64,000 nt of DNA from Hoeflea sp038900095 (GCF_038900095.1 NZ_JBBMQQ010000002.1:310001-374000), one strand, 5' to 3'. Counted from the stretch's first letter, positions 42,726 to 51,310 are shown. Program-made: numbers and translations. The notes: a model not told the origin generated them from the letters alone.

Positions 42726-43991
42726 TTACAGAAGGAGCAGGGACAGGTAAGGGGTGAAGGTCAAAAGCAGCAGAACGGCCACCAGTGCCGCGACAAAGGG
42801 AGCGACGCCGATGGCAACGTCCTTCATGCTGGTTCCCGAGATCCCGGTAATGACAAACAGGTTCAGCCCGATGGGCGGCGTCACTGCCGCGATCTCGATA
42901 TTGAGAACCAGAACGATGGCGAAATGGATCGGGTGAATGCCGAGCGCCGCAACGGTTGGCAGCAACAACGGCGCAACCACGGTGAGCAGGGTGAAACCGT
43001 CGAGGAAACACCCCAGAGCAATCAGCATCACATTGGCGAGCAGCAGGAAGCCGATCGGCGATAGGTTGTATGCGGTGATCAGCTCGACGATGGACTGGGG
43101 AATGCCGACCAGCGTGGCGAGCATGCCGATGAACAGCGCACCCGACAGAATGAAGAGGATCGATCCGGTGCCGCGGGCGCTGTCGAGAAAAATCTGCGGC
43201 AGGTCGCTGATGCCGATGGAGCGGTAGACGAACATGCCGATGAACAACCCGTAGACGACTGACAGCGCCGCCGCCTCGGTGGGTGTCGTGTAGCCGAGAT
43301 AGATGCCGCCCAGAACGATGGCAGGCATGCCCAGTGCCGGGCCCGCCTTGACGAAGGTCTGCCACACGGCATGCGGGCTGAAGGCCTCGGTGCGGGTGCC
43401 GTAGCCATGCCGGAAGGCAATGGTGAAAGCGACAATGCCGATGGCGGTTGCCGATATCAGGCCGGGAACGACGCCGGCAAGAAACAGGCTCTTGACCGAT
43501 TGCTGGGACAGTTCGGCGAAGATCACCATCGCTACGCTCGGCGGGATCAGGATCCCCAGGGTGCCGCCTGCTGCCATCAGGCCAGCGGTATAGCGGCGCG
43601 GATAGCCCAGCGCTTCCATGGTCGGGATCATCGTCCGTCCCAGGGCGGCAGCCGAGGCAACCGAGGACCCGGTCATGGCGCCGAAAATGGCCGAGGCGCC
43701 GGTGGCGCCGATCGAGGCACCGCCGGGGACGCCGCCAACCAGGCTTTGCATGAAGGCAAAGAGGTGCTTGGCAAAGCCGGAACGCAGCATGATGTTGCCG
43801 GCGAGAATGAAAAACGGCACGGCCAGCAGCACGAAGCTGTCCAGCGACGAATAGATGGACTGCGCCACCTGCGTCAGCGACGTCGCGCCCGTGGCCAGGA
43901 CAAAGGCGAGGCCTGAAAGCCACAGCGCAAAGCCGACCGGAACGCCGATCACCAGCAAGAACAGGATGAGGCAGACGAGAAGAATGGACAT
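42726..43991 (-). CDS. dctM: TRAP transporter large permease (DctM type), system 1
   Basis: A 421-residue membrane protein with about twelve helices. GSSVASAAALGRTMIPTMEALGYPRRYTAGLMAAGGTLGILIPPS is represented here by the recognisable segments GSSVASAAALG and GTLGILIPPSVAM; TPTEAAALSVVYGL and TPPIGLNLFVITG follow. ATG at 43991 starts at the first helix; the open frame upstream overlaps DctQ in another frame. It pairs with the DctQ and DctP genes just upstream to import an organic or sugar acid. Confidence 0.93.
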   Translation of the reverse strand: MSILLVCLILFLLVIGVPVGFALWLSGLAFVLATGATSLTQVAQSIYSSLDSFVLLAVPFFILAGNIMLRSGFAKHLFAFMQSLVGGVPGGASIGATGASAIFGAMTGSSVASAAALGRTMIPTMEALGYPRRYTAGLMAAGGTLGILIPPSVAMVIFAELSQQSVKSLFLAGVVPGLISATAIGIVAFTIAFRHGYGTRTEAFSPHAVWQTFVKAGPALGMPAIVLGGIYLGYTTPTEAAALSVVYGLFIGMFVYRSIGISDLPQIFLDSARGTGSILFILSGALFIGMLATLVGIPQSIVELITAYNLSPIGFLLLANVMLIALGCFLDGFTLLTVVAPLLLPTVAALGIHPIHFAIVLVLNIEIAAVTPPIGLNLFVITGISGTSMKDVAIGVAPFVAALVAVLLLLTFTPYLSLLLL

Positions 43992-43996
43992 TTGGG

Positions 43997-44494
43997 TTAT
44001 TCCCCGGTTTCGCGCTGGGTGGCCTGTCCGGCGCCGAGCAGGCGCAGGACGAGCCGCAAGCTGATCAGCGCGAAGGCGATGGGTACGATCAATTGGGCAA
44101 CCCAGACCGGGAACGGCAGGTTGGAATGCGCAAAACTCAGGTTGAAGCGGATCGATTCCTTGACGAAGACGACGCCGAGCCATGTGGCCGACAGGGTGAA
44201 CGCCAGGCACAGAAAATCCGCGAACCAGCCGAGCCGTTTCTGGGCCCGCTCGCCAAGCAGGCTGACGATGAACTCGACGCGGATATGATCATTGCGGCGT
44301 GTCAGCCCGATGGCGCTGAGATAGACCAGCATGATCAGCAGAACCCGGGCGAATTCTTCAGACCAGGGAAGGGAAACACCCCAGAATGTCCGGGACGTCA
44401 TGTCGTAAGTCACCAGAAGAAAGACTCCTGCGAGGCTGAGGACGGCAAGGCCGTCCTCAGCTCGGGCCAGGATATTGCTGACCTTGTTCAACAT
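43997..44494 (-). CDS. dctQ: TRAP transporter small permease (DctQ type), system 1
   Basis: A 165-residue protein with four hydrophobic helices and the conserved WSEEFARVLLIMLVYLSAIG and RRNDHIRVEF segments. ATG at 44494 overlaps the DctP stop (TGATG); a GTG 3 bp earlier is the other option. The large subunit starts 5 bp after the end. Confidence 0.92.
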   Translation of the reverse strand: MLNKVSNILARAEDGLAVLSLAGVFLLVTYDMTSRTFWGVSLPWSEEFARVLLIMLVYLSAIGLTRRNDHIRVEFIVSLLGERAQKRLGWFADFLCLAFTLSATWLGVVFVKESIRFNLSFAHSNLPFPVWVAQLIVPIAFALISLRLVLRLLGAGQATQRETGE

Positions 44495-45471
44495 CACTTG
44501 CTGTAGGATTCGAGTTCAGTCATCAGATCGGTGCCGATCTGCGATTCGAATTCCGTCCAGACCGAACGTGTTGCCTTCATCCAGTTGTCGCGTTCTGCTT
44601 CCGACTGCATGTGAACGGCAACGCCGGCAGCGCGCAGGTCATCCAGCGCCTTGTCGGAGGCTTCTTCCGAGCGCTTGCGGTGGCTCTTGGCAACCTCGGT
44701 GGCAGCTGTCTGGATGATTTCACGAAGCTCGGGGTCAAGTCCGTTCCACCATGCGGTGTTCACGGTCCAAGGATAGAAAGCCATGTAGTAGGGCGCGTAG
44801 GTCACGTGCCGGATGCTCTCTTCCCACTTGTAGACGGTGTAGCTGTCGGTCGGAACGTTCAGGCCGTCGATGACGCCCTGCTGAATGGCCGGCGAAATTT
44901 CGCCGAAGTTGATCGAGACCGGCTGGGCGTTGAGTTTCTGCAGCATGGCAAGATTGACCTTGCCCAGACCGCGGAACTTCAGTCCGGCCATGTCTTCGGG
45001 ATTGATCAGCGCCGTTTCGCGGGTGCCGGGAACAAGGTAGTCGAACGGCAGGATGCCGATTACGGTTGCGCCCTTTTCTTCGGTTTCGGCATAGACCCGT
45101 TCAAAGAACTTGTCGTCGATGGCCTTGTAGAAGGATTCCTTGGTCGGGAATGCGTAAGGCAGTTCCGACACGGCGCTCCTTGGCGCAAGTGCGCTCCAGT
45201 AAGCGGAAATCAGCGTCGTCATTTCAGCATCGCCGCGCAGGATTGCCTGCACGAGATCGAGGCCGCGATAGAGGCTGCCGCTTGGGAAAAACTTGACTTC
45301 GATCCGTCCGTCGGACCGCTCTTCAACGATCTTCTTGAATTCCTGGTTGGCGGCGCCAGGCGTGATTTCCAGCGAATACTCGACCGGGAACCGGATCGTG
45401 ACTTCCTGGGAAACGGCCGGCGCGGCATACAAAGTCATGCCTACGGCTGCGAGGGCCAAAATGGTCTTCAT
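44494..45471 (-). CDS. dctP: TRAP transporter substrate-binding protein (DctP type), system 1
   Basis: A 325-residue periplasmic receptor with signal peptide (MKTILALAAVGMTLY ending AVSQE). Landmarks are FKKIVEERSDGRIEVKFFPSGSLYRG, FRGLGKVNLAMLQKLNAQPV (the carboxylate-binding Arg region) and GVIDGLNVPTDSY. AGGAGG precedes the ATG. First gene of the minus-strand operon TRAP-FAH-amidohydrolase, divergent from a GntR gene. The ligand is probably a sugar-derived acid. Confidence 0.92.
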   Translation of the reverse strand: MKTILALAAVGMTLYAAPAVSQEVTIRFPVEYSLEITPGAANQEFKKIVEERSDGRIEVKFFPSGSLYRGLDLVQAILRGDAEMTTLISAYWSALAPRSAVSELPYAFPTKESFYKAIDDKFFERVYAETEEKGATVIGILPFDYLVPGTRETALINPEDMAGLKFRGLGKVNLAMLQKLNAQPVSINFGEISPAIQQGVIDGLNVPTDSYTVYKWEESIRHVTYAPYYMAFYPWTVNTAWWNGLDPELREIIQTAATEVAKSHRKRSEEASDKALDDLRAAGVAVHMQSEAERDNWMKATRSVWTEFESQIGTDLMTELESYSK

Positions 45472-45537
45472 AAATTCCTCCTCCTGCTAAAGATATCTAT
45501 TGCATGAGCCACCCTGTTGATGGCAACATTGTGCATG

Positions 45538-45574
45538 ATCTAAAACACTTTCGAAAGTTTGGCAACCTTTAGAT
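45538..45574. promoter_or_regulatory. Nested inverted repeats between dctP and gntR
   Basis: A perfect 12-bp palindrome ACTTTCGAAAGT (45547-45558) lies inside a wider pair ATCTAAA (45538-45544) and TTTAGAT (45568-45574), the latter covering the gntR start codon. TTGATG/TAAAAC (45517 and 45541) could form a plus-strand promoter overlapping this. It is the likely target of the adjacent GntR protein. Confidence 0.45.
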
Positions 45575-46229
45575 GATTAGCAGAAGCACGAAAGCATGGG
45601 AAATTTTGCGCAACGCGATCGTATCGGGGCGATTGAAGCCCGGTGCGCCGTTGAAAACCTCTGAACTTCAGGAACTGTGCGGGATGAGTGTCTCGCCGGT
45701 CCGGGAGGCACTGGCACGCCTTGTGGCGACGGGTCTTGCGACCGCCGAGCACAATCATGGATACCGCGTGGCGCCGCTCAGCGCGTCTGACCTGCAGGAT
45801 CTCGTCGACACTCGGATCCGCGAGGAGTCCTGGGCGCTGAAGCGGTCAATCGAGAATGGCGATGAGATGTGGGAGGGACGAATTCTCTCCAGCCTGCATG
45901 TTCTCGAACGGCTGCCGAGGGAAAACCCCGAAGACCAGAGCCTCTACAACGAGCAATGGGAAACCCGTCATTCCGATTTTCACAACACCCTGATTTCCGA
46001 ATGTGGCTCCAAGCTCACGCTTGGCTTTTGTGAAACCCTGCGTGACCAGAGTGACCGGTACCGGAGATTGTCGCTTGTTCTGGAAGGCGGCGGGCGGAAC
46101 GCCAGGAATGAACACCGGGAAATTGCCGAGGCGACAATCGCGCGTGACGCGCCGCGCGCGATTGAAGCGCTGTCCTCGCACTATTCGATGACAGCACGGT
46201 ACCTGCTGGAAACTTATGTCGAGGAGTGA
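45573..46229 (+). CDS. GntR/FadR-family regulator of the 40944-45471 operon
   Basis: A 218-residue FCD-type regulator. The winged helix shows KAWEILRNAIVSGRLKPGAPLK, LQELCGMSVSPVREALARL (recognition helix) and GLATAEHNHGYRV. The FCD part has RHSDFHNTLISEC and NEHREIAEATIARD with metal-binding His/Asp positions. It is divergent from the TRAP operon with a shared 101-bp control region, the usual position of a local repressor. No strong SD is seen before the ATG. An SDR gene follows in the same direction. Confidence 0.9.
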   Translation: MISRSTKAWEILRNAIVSGRLKPGAPLKTSELQELCGMSVSPVREALARLVATGLATAEHNHGYRVAPLSASDLQDLVDTRIREESWALKRSIENGDEMWEGRILSSLHVLERLPRENPEDQSLYNEQWETRHSDFHNTLISECGSKLTLGFCETLRDQSDRYRRLSLVLEGGGRNARNEHREIAEATIARDAPRAIEALSSHYSMTARYLLETYVEE

Positions 46230-46278
46230 AGCTCAAAGGCCGCATTGCGCTGGAGCGTTCTTGACGCGGGATGGCCCC

Positions 46279-46300
46279 GGGAAAGTGCGCTTGCTTTCCC
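46279..46300. other. Stem-loop upstream of the SDR gene
   Basis: A 7-bp inverted repeat GGGAAAG / CTTTCCC with an 8-nt loop lies 50 bp after gntR and 85 bp before the SDR start. No T-run. Weak terminator or leader structure. Confidence 0.3.
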
Positions 46301-46384
46301 TGGTCCAGGTGACGGTGGGGCTCAGGTCACATGAAAGCCCGGCGGCGCGTGTGTGGTTATGACCGAGATAAAGGAGAGGGTGAA

Positions 46385-47134
46385 ATGAACAATTATGATT
46401 ATGCGGACAAGGTTGCGGTCGTGACCGGCGGCGCCAACGGCATCGGAGCTGCGGTTGCCGAGCGAATGGCCAGATCCGGCGCACGTGTGGCGATATGGGA
46501 CATGGATATCGGTTCACCGGAAGCCAAGATTACCGCGATCGCCGAGGCGAACCGGTTGCTGGTTCAGGTCGATGTCAGTGATGCAGACGCGGTGGCGGCT
46601 GCCTTTGCCAAAACCGAGGAAGCCTTCGGCAAGGTTGATATCCTCGTCAACAGTGCCGGGATTGCCGGTCCGACCAGCACACTGGCCGAATATCCGCTTG
46701 AGGTGTGGCGCAAGGTGCAGCAGGTCAACGTGGATGGCACGTTCTTGTGCTGCAAGGCCGTGGTGCCTGGCATGATGGCCCGCAATTACGGCCGGATCGT
46801 CAATATCGCGTCGATTGCCGGCAAGGAAGGCAATCCCAATGCCTCGGCCTACTCGGCATCCAAGGCCGCGGTTATCGCGATGACGAAATCACTGGGCAAG
46901 GAATTGGCAGGGCAGAACATCGCCGTCAATTGCGTGACACCGGCGACCGCCCAGACACGGATTCTCGAGCAGATGAGCCCCGAGTTCATCGACTACATGC
47001 TGTCAAAGATCCCGCGCGGCCGGTTTGTCACGGTCGACGAGATCACCAGCATGGTGATGTGGATGTCCTCGGAGGAAAATTCCTTCACCACCGGCGCGGC
47101 TTTCGATCTGTCTGGTGGCCGGGCCACCTACTAG
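46385..47134 (+). CDS. Short-chain dehydrogenase/reductase
   Basis: A 249-residue classical SDR: cofactor motif TGGANGIG near residue 15, Asp in AIWDMDI that favours NAD, LVNSAGIAGP, the catalytic SIAGKEGNPNASAYSASKAA (Ser, Tyr, Lys), and a C-terminal SGGRATY. ATG at 46385 has GGAG 11 nt upstream; the open frame extends 18 codons further without a good start signal. It probably oxidises a hydroxyl of a sugar or sugar acid handled by the divergent TRAP/FAH/amidohydrolase operon. A strong terminator follows. Confidence 0.93.
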   Translation: MNNYDYADKVAVVTGGANGIGAAVAERMARSGARVAIWDMDIGSPEAKITAIAEANRLLVQVDVSDADAVAAAFAKTEEAFGKVDILVNSAGIAGPTSTLAEYPLEVWRKVQQVNVDGTFLCCKAVVPGMMARNYGRIVNIASIAGKEGNPNASAYSASKAAVIAMTKSLGKELAGQNIAVNCVTPATAQTRILEQMSPEFIDYMLSKIPRGRFVTVDEITSMVMWMSSEENSFTTGAAFDLSGGRATY

Positions 47135-47184
47135 AGCTGCTGCGGGCACAGGACTTGCTGCAATCGAAACAATCGAATTTCATA

Positions 47185-47218
47185 CCAGCAGCGCCCCGAG
47201 GGGCGCTGCTGGCGTTTT
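47185..47218 (+). terminator. Rho-independent terminator after the SDR gene
   Basis: A 13-bp stem CCAGCAGCGCCCC / GGGGCGCTGCTGG with a very short loop is followed by GCGTTTT. It is 50 bp after the SDR stop and separates it from the convergent gntR at 47321. Confidence 0.85.
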
Positions 47219-47320
47219 GAGCTGACGGGATTTTCTTGCCGGGTTCCCGGCCGCGGCGTCTGCAAATGGAGAACGTGGCGATTGCTTGCCGGCGCTGATA
47301 GTCTCGGGCAGGAGCGGGGA

Positions 47321-47995
47321 TCAGACCCGGCGAAGGCCGTGCTGGTTGAGCAGGTTGATGAGCATGTCCTTGGCCTCGGTCCTGTGTCTCCAGTGGATCT
47401 GTCGCGCGTCCGTGGAATCGCCCCTGGCAATGGCCTCGTAAAGTGCGCGGTGGTCTTCGTTGGATTTCCTGGGCATTGGCCGCATATGCAGCGTCAGGGC
47501 CCTTGCCCGTCTGACCTGATCGTTGAAATTGGAAACGATTGTCTGGATCCGCTTGTTGCCGCCCAGGCGGACAAGTTCGTCGTGGAAGGCAGCATCGGCG
47601 CGGGCCCAGCCCTCGCGATCATTGGCTTCCACGCTGGCTTCCATCTCAACGGTCGCGGCCTTGAGCCGGGACAGTTCTTGTTCGGAATAACGCGCTTCGG
47701 CGGCAAGCGATGCGGCCAGGCTTTCAAGCTCGGTCAGCACCTCGTAGATTTCGCGCATGTCATCGGCTGACAAGGCCGATATCCGGACGCCCTTGCGCGG
47801 GCGGACTTCCAGCAGGCCTTGCGATTCGAGAACGAGGGTCGCCTCGCGGACCGGTGTTCTCGACATGCCGAGTTTTTCGGCGAGTTCGCTTTCAAGGTGA
47901 TCCGACCCCGGAGGCAACTCGCCCGCAAATATCAACGCTCTGAGTGCATCCACTGCCCGAATACTCTGAGACTTTGATTTTGCTTCCACGGACAC
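47321..47995 (-). CDS. GntR/FadR-family regulator of the 47997-56099 region
   Basis: A 224-residue FCD-type regulator starting at GTG 47995. The DNA-binding part contains VDALRALIFAGELPPGSD, LAEKLGMSRTPVREATLVL and GLLEVRPRKGVRI; the FCD domain shows ADAAFHDELVRLGGN and EDHRALYEAIARGDS. It begins 1 bp after the Gfo/Idh stop, so it is the last gene of an operon with two dehydrogenases. The divergent control region at 50111-50237 contains a GTATAC-centred palindrome that may be its operator. Confidence 0.9.
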   Translation of the reverse strand: MSVEAKSKSQSIRAVDALRALIFAGELPPGSDHLESELAEKLGMSRTPVREATLVLESQGLLEVRPRKGVRISALSADDMREIYEVLTELESLAASLAAEARYSEQELSRLKAATVEMEASVEANDREGWARADAAFHDELVRLGGNKRIQTIVSNFNDQVRRARALTLHMRPMPRKSNEDHRALYEAIARGDSTDARQIHWRHRTEAKDMLINLLNQHGLRRV

Positions 47996-47996
47996 T

Positions 47997-49019
47997 CTAA
48001 ACCCCTTGTTTCCGACCCTCGTTTGCTGACCGGTAGATCGCTTCTTCGACCTCTATAACACGAAGATAATCGGCTGCAGTATTTTCGAATGGCCCGCTTC
48101 CCATGAGACCATCGACAACGTGGCGCTGAAGTGCAAACACGCAATCGCCGGCAAAACCGCGCCAGTCCCGTGGCTCGAGCAGGGTCCGGGTTTTGGTCTG
48201 GCCGAAAGAGCGAAGATGCAAGGCGCCGTTGCCGGACAGGGTGATGGTGCCGGTGGTGCCTTCCAGCAATGCCTCGCCCAGGGTCGTGCGGGTGTTTTCG
48301 GATGCATGATCGAGATGGCGGTTGCCGTCGAAGATGGCCCGGACGCCGTGATCGAAATCGAAAATGATGTAGCCGGCATCCTCGCCCGCGATCACCGGGT
48401 TCATCTTTCTCAGGTCGGCATAGACAGCGTTGATGTCTCCGAGCAGGAACCGGAAGGTATCGATCCAGTGCACCGCGGTCTCGTGGACGAGAAAGCGCTC
48501 CATCTTCTGAAAATACGGCTGCCGCGAGAGATAGGCATCGGGGCCTTGTCCGTCACCGGTCCGCAAGCGGAAGGTCAATTGATGAACATCACCGATCTCG
48601 CCGGCAGCCAGAGAGCGCGCCATTTCCCGGTACCATGGCTGGAAGCGGAAGTTTTCATGCACGATCAGCGGAACGCCCGCCTTTTCTGCAAGAGAGACAG
48701 CAATCCGGGCTTCCTCGAGTGAGGCGCAGAACGGCTTCTGGCAGATGATTGCCTTGACGCCGTGATCCAGCGCCGCCTTGATTGCAGCCAGATGGGTTTC
48801 GGGTGGCGTGATGATGTCGAGAAGATCCGGAGACGTGGCTTCGAGCATTTGCTCGAGACCGGCGAATGCCGGATGACCGGTCTGCCGGGCCTTTTCGATG
48901 TTCCGGTTGGCTATGCCGACCAGTTCCACCTCTTCAATCCGTTCCCAGGCGTCGAAGTGAAACTGGCTGAAATATCCCGCGCCCAGGCAGGCGACCCGCA
49001 AGGTTTTGTCCACGATCAT
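47997..49019 (-). CDS. Gfo/Idh/MocA-family dehydrogenase, candidate D-apiose dehydrogenase
   Basis: A 340-residue NAD(P)-dependent sugar dehydrogenase. The Rossmann motif is CLGAGYFSQFHFDAW; IITPPETHLAAIKAALDHG and ICQKPFCASL follow (the usual EKP is QKP here). VHENFRFQPWYRE and HETAVHWIDTFRFLLG form the C-terminal catalytic region with a conserved His. D-apiose dehydrogenase (ApsD) is a member of this large family, and the window otherwise has a nearly full apionate pathway without it. That link is inference, since the gene sits 33 kb away among other enzymes. The start overlaps the upstream gene (ATGA). Confidence 0.88.
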   Translation of the reverse strand: MIVDKTLRVACLGAGYFSQFHFDAWERIEEVELVGIANRNIEKARQTGHPAFAGLEQMLEATSPDLLDIITPPETHLAAIKAALDHGVKAIICQKPFCASLEEARIAVSLAEKAGVPLIVHENFRFQPWYREMARSLAAGEIGDVHQLTFRLRTGDGQGPDAYLSRQPYFQKMERFLVHETAVHWIDTFRFLLGDINAVYADLRKMNPVIAGEDAGYIIFDFDHGVRAIFDGNRHLDHASENTRTTLGEALLEGTTGTITLSGNGALHLRSFGQTKTRTLLEPRDWRGFAGDCVFALQRHVVDGLMGSGPFENTAADYLRVIEVEEAIYRSANEGRKQGV

Positions 49020-50110
49020 GCCTTTTCCGTGATTTGTTCCAGAACCGCATCGGCGGCTGCTTCGGTGCCGCTGGTTCCGCCAAGATCGCGTGTCAGGACG
49101 CTGCCGTCAGCGACCACCTTGTAAACGGCGTCGCGCAATTTCGCCCCATCGGAGACCATTTTCTCGATGTTGTGCTTTGTGCCGAGCCAGTCAAGCATCA
49201 TCGCGGCTGACAGGACCATGGCGAATGGATTGGCCACGCCCTTTCCGGCGATGTCGGGGGCCGAGCCGTGGCAAGGCTGGAACACGGCGTGGTCGTGGCC
49301 GATATCTGCGGATGGCGCCAGTCCAAGCCCGCCCATGATGCCGGCGCCGAGATCGGAAAGAATGTCACCGAACATGTTTTCCGTGACCAGAACATCAAAC
49401 AGCCAGGGCTTCTCGACCATCCAGAGTGCAGTGGCGTCGACATAGGCGTGGTCGGCGGTCAGCTCGGAATATTCCTTGGCCACGCCATCGAAGATCTCGC
49501 GGAAAAAGGCAAAGGCGCGAAACACGTTTGCCTTGTCGACGCAGGTCACCCGGCCCTTGCCAGTGCCCAGGGCCTTGCGCTGCCGGGCATACTCGAAGGC
49601 AAAGCGGAACAGCTTTTCGCTGGTCTTGCGCGTGATCAGAAGGGTTTCGCGCGCCTCGTCCTTTGTCACTTCTCCCTTGCCCTTGGAATGAAACAGGCCC
49701 TCGGTGCTTTCCCGGATCAGCACGAAGTCGATCGACTGGCCACCGGAAAGCTTGAGCGGGGTGGGCTGGCCCGGCACGACCCGCACGGGGCGCACGCCGG
49801 CAAACAGGTCGAGTTCGATCCGCAGATCCAGTTGCGGGGAAATCTCGGTGCCGTCCTTGTAGCGAACCGATGGTAGACCCATGGCTGCGAGCAGTATTGC
49901 ATCGGCGCGCCGTGCCGTCTCCATCGAGGCGGATGGCAGCGATTCTCCGGTCTTGGCATACAAGGCGGCGCCAGCCGGAGCCTTGGTGAAAGCCAGCTCG
50001 TAATCGGGCTGCCCTTTTGCCAGGGCTTCCAGTATGCGCATCGTCGGGGCTGTGATCTCCGGCCCGATCCCGTCGCCCTCGAATACTGCGATTTCGAATG
50101 AATGGACCAT
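49016..50110 (-). CDS. Isocitrate/isopropylmalate dehydrogenase family enzyme
   Basis: A 364-residue decarboxylating beta-hydroxyacid dehydrogenase. Landmarks are VFEGDGIGPEI at the N-terminus, LRIELDLFAGVRPVR with the substrate Arg residues, the Lys in VDKANVFRAFAFF, the Asp metal site in ENMFGDILSDLGAGIMGG, and HGSAPDIAGKGVANP. LeuB-like, but the neighbours point to a catabolic enzyme such as tartrate or a sugar-acid dehydrogenase, not leucine synthesis. ATG at 50110 with GGGGAAA upstream. It is first in the minus-strand operon, divergent from a TRAP transporter. Confidence 0.9.
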   Translation of the reverse strand: MVHSFEIAVFEGDGIGPEITAPTMRILEALAKGQPDYELAFTKAPAGAALYAKTGESLPSASMETARRADAILLAAMGLPSVRYKDGTEISPQLDLRIELDLFAGVRPVRVVPGQPTPLKLSGGQSIDFVLIRESTEGLFHSKGKGEVTKDEARETLLITRKTSEKLFRFAFEYARQRKALGTGKGRVTCVDKANVFRAFAFFREIFDGVAKEYSELTADHAYVDATALWMVEKPWLFDVLVTENMFGDILSDLGAGIMGGLGLAPSADIGHDHAVFQPCHGSAPDIAGKGVANPFAMVLSAAMMLDWLGTKHNIEKMVSDGAKLRDAVYKVVADGSVLTRDLGGTSGTEAAADAVLEQITEKA

Positions 50111-50169
50111 GAATTTCCCCTGAGTGATGAACCGGCATTGAAAGGGCCGGATGAGCCTGCAAAACGAAT

Positions 50170-50200
50170 TTGACAATGAATTTTTTAATGTATACGTTAA
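50170..50200. promoter_or_regulatory. Promoter with palindromic operator between divergent operons
   Basis: TTGACA at 50170-50175 is a perfect -35. The palindrome TTAATGTATACGTTAA (50185-50200) has 7 of 8 matching base pairs and covers the expected -10 (TATACG, 15 bp spacing, or TACGTT, 17 bp). Binding of a repressor there would block transcription of the TRAP operon. The GTATAC centre resembles known FadR/UxuR-type GntR sites, which fits the gntR gene in the divergent operon. Confidence 0.55.
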
Positions 50201-50237
50201 ATAATTGCAACACAGATTTTTTGCCTGGGAGGACAAC

Positions 50238-51242
50238 ATGAAGACTCTGATCAAAACGCTGGCCGTCACAACCGCATTGATGGGCGCGCTTGCCACATCC
50301 GGATACGCCCAAACGGTTCTGAAGTTCAGCCATACCGACAATCCTGGCGGTTCGCGTCAGGCTGCAGCCGAGGTTTTTGCCGAGAAGGTGAAGGAGTATA
50401 CGGAAGGTCGGTATGAAGTCCGCATCTTCCCGGCCGGACAGCTCGCAAATGACCCCAAGGCCATCGAACAGCTGCAGCTGGGCGGGGTTGATTTCACCGT
50501 TTCGGCCACGGGCTCCTATGCCACGCACCTGACAACGCTCAACCTGACCGCGATGCCTTTCCTGGTCGACACCTATGAGCAGGGCTGGGAATTTTATGAC
50601 AATTCCGAATGGCTGAAGGGTGAATTCGACAAGCTGCCTGAAGTCGGTTTCCGGGTTCTGTCGACATGGGAAGCCGGTTTCCGCAGCTACACCACCAAGG
50701 ACCCGCTGACATCGCCCGCAGATGCGGTCGGCAAGAAAATGCGCGTGTTTCCGAACGACATGATCCGCTGGACCATGGAAGCTGTCGGCTTCCAGACCGT
50801 GGTGATGCCGATCACCGACGTCTATCTTGCGATCCAGCAAGGCACAGTCGACGGTCAGGAAAATCCGGTTGATACGATCAAGTCGCTCCGCTTCTACGAA
50901 GTGGCGCCCTACATCACCCTGACGCGCCATGTTTACAGCCCGCTGCCTTTGACGGTGTCTGAAAAGACCTGGCAGAGTTTCTCGGACGCGGACAAGGAAG
51001 CGGTCAAGAAAGCCGCCGTCGAATCCTCCGCCTTCAGTCGTGACCTGGTCAAGAACTCGGTCAACGCACAGCTCGAGGAAATGACTGCCGCCGGCGCCAA
51101 GGTGTCGACACCTGAAATCGGCCCCTTCCGCGATGCGGTTGCATCGGTCTATGACAAGGCCCGTGGCGTTTACGGCGCCGAGGCTGTTGACAAGGTGTTG
51201 GCTGATGCAGCCAAGATCCGTGAGATGATGCCAGCGAAATAA
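50238..51242 (+). CDS. dctP: TRAP transporter substrate-binding protein (DctP type), system 2
   Basis: A 334-residue periplasmic receptor with signal peptide (MKTLIKTLAVTTALMG ending SGYAQ). It has the usual AEVFAEKVKEYTEGRYEVRIFPAG, MRVFPNDMIRWTMEAVGFQTV (Arg region) and GTVDGQENPVDTI. GGGAGG lies before ATG 50238. First gene of the plus-strand operon that continues to 56099. The enzymes that follow suggest a four-carbon sugar acid or a related compound as ligand. Confidence 0.93.
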   Translation: MKTLIKTLAVTTALMGALATSGYAQTVLKFSHTDNPGGSRQAAAEVFAEKVKEYTEGRYEVRIFPAGQLANDPKAIEQLQLGGVDFTVSATGSYATHLTTLNLTAMPFLVDTYEQGWEFYDNSEWLKGEFDKLPEVGFRVLSTWEAGFRSYTTKDPLTSPADAVGKKMRVFPNDMIRWTMEAVGFQTVVMPITDVYLAIQQGTVDGQENPVDTIKSLRFYEVAPYITLTRHVYSPLPLTVSEKTWQSFSDADKEAVKKAAVESSAFSRDLVKNSVNAQLEEMTAAGAKVSTPEIGPFRDAVASVYDKARGVYGAEAVDKVLADAAKIREMMPAK

Positions 51243-51265
51243 GTCTTCGCTTTCGGTGAAACCTG

Positions 51266-51296
51266 GATCAGGGCCTTGATGGTCCTGATCCTTTTG
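51266..51296 (+). other. Stem-loop with TTTT between dctP and dctQ
   Basis: An 11-bp stem (one G-T pair) GGATCAGGGCC / GGTCCTGATCC with 5-nt loop is followed by TTTT. It lies inside the TRAP operon and probably acts as a partial terminator giving excess binding protein. Confidence 0.7.
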
Positions 51297-51310
51297 TCTG
51301 GGGCTTCGGC

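Noticed and set aside
49016..50110. Leucine biosynthesis gene leuB
   Set aside because: No leuA, leuC or leuD is near. It overlaps a sugar dehydrogenase gene and is divergent from a TRAP transporter, which points to catabolism.
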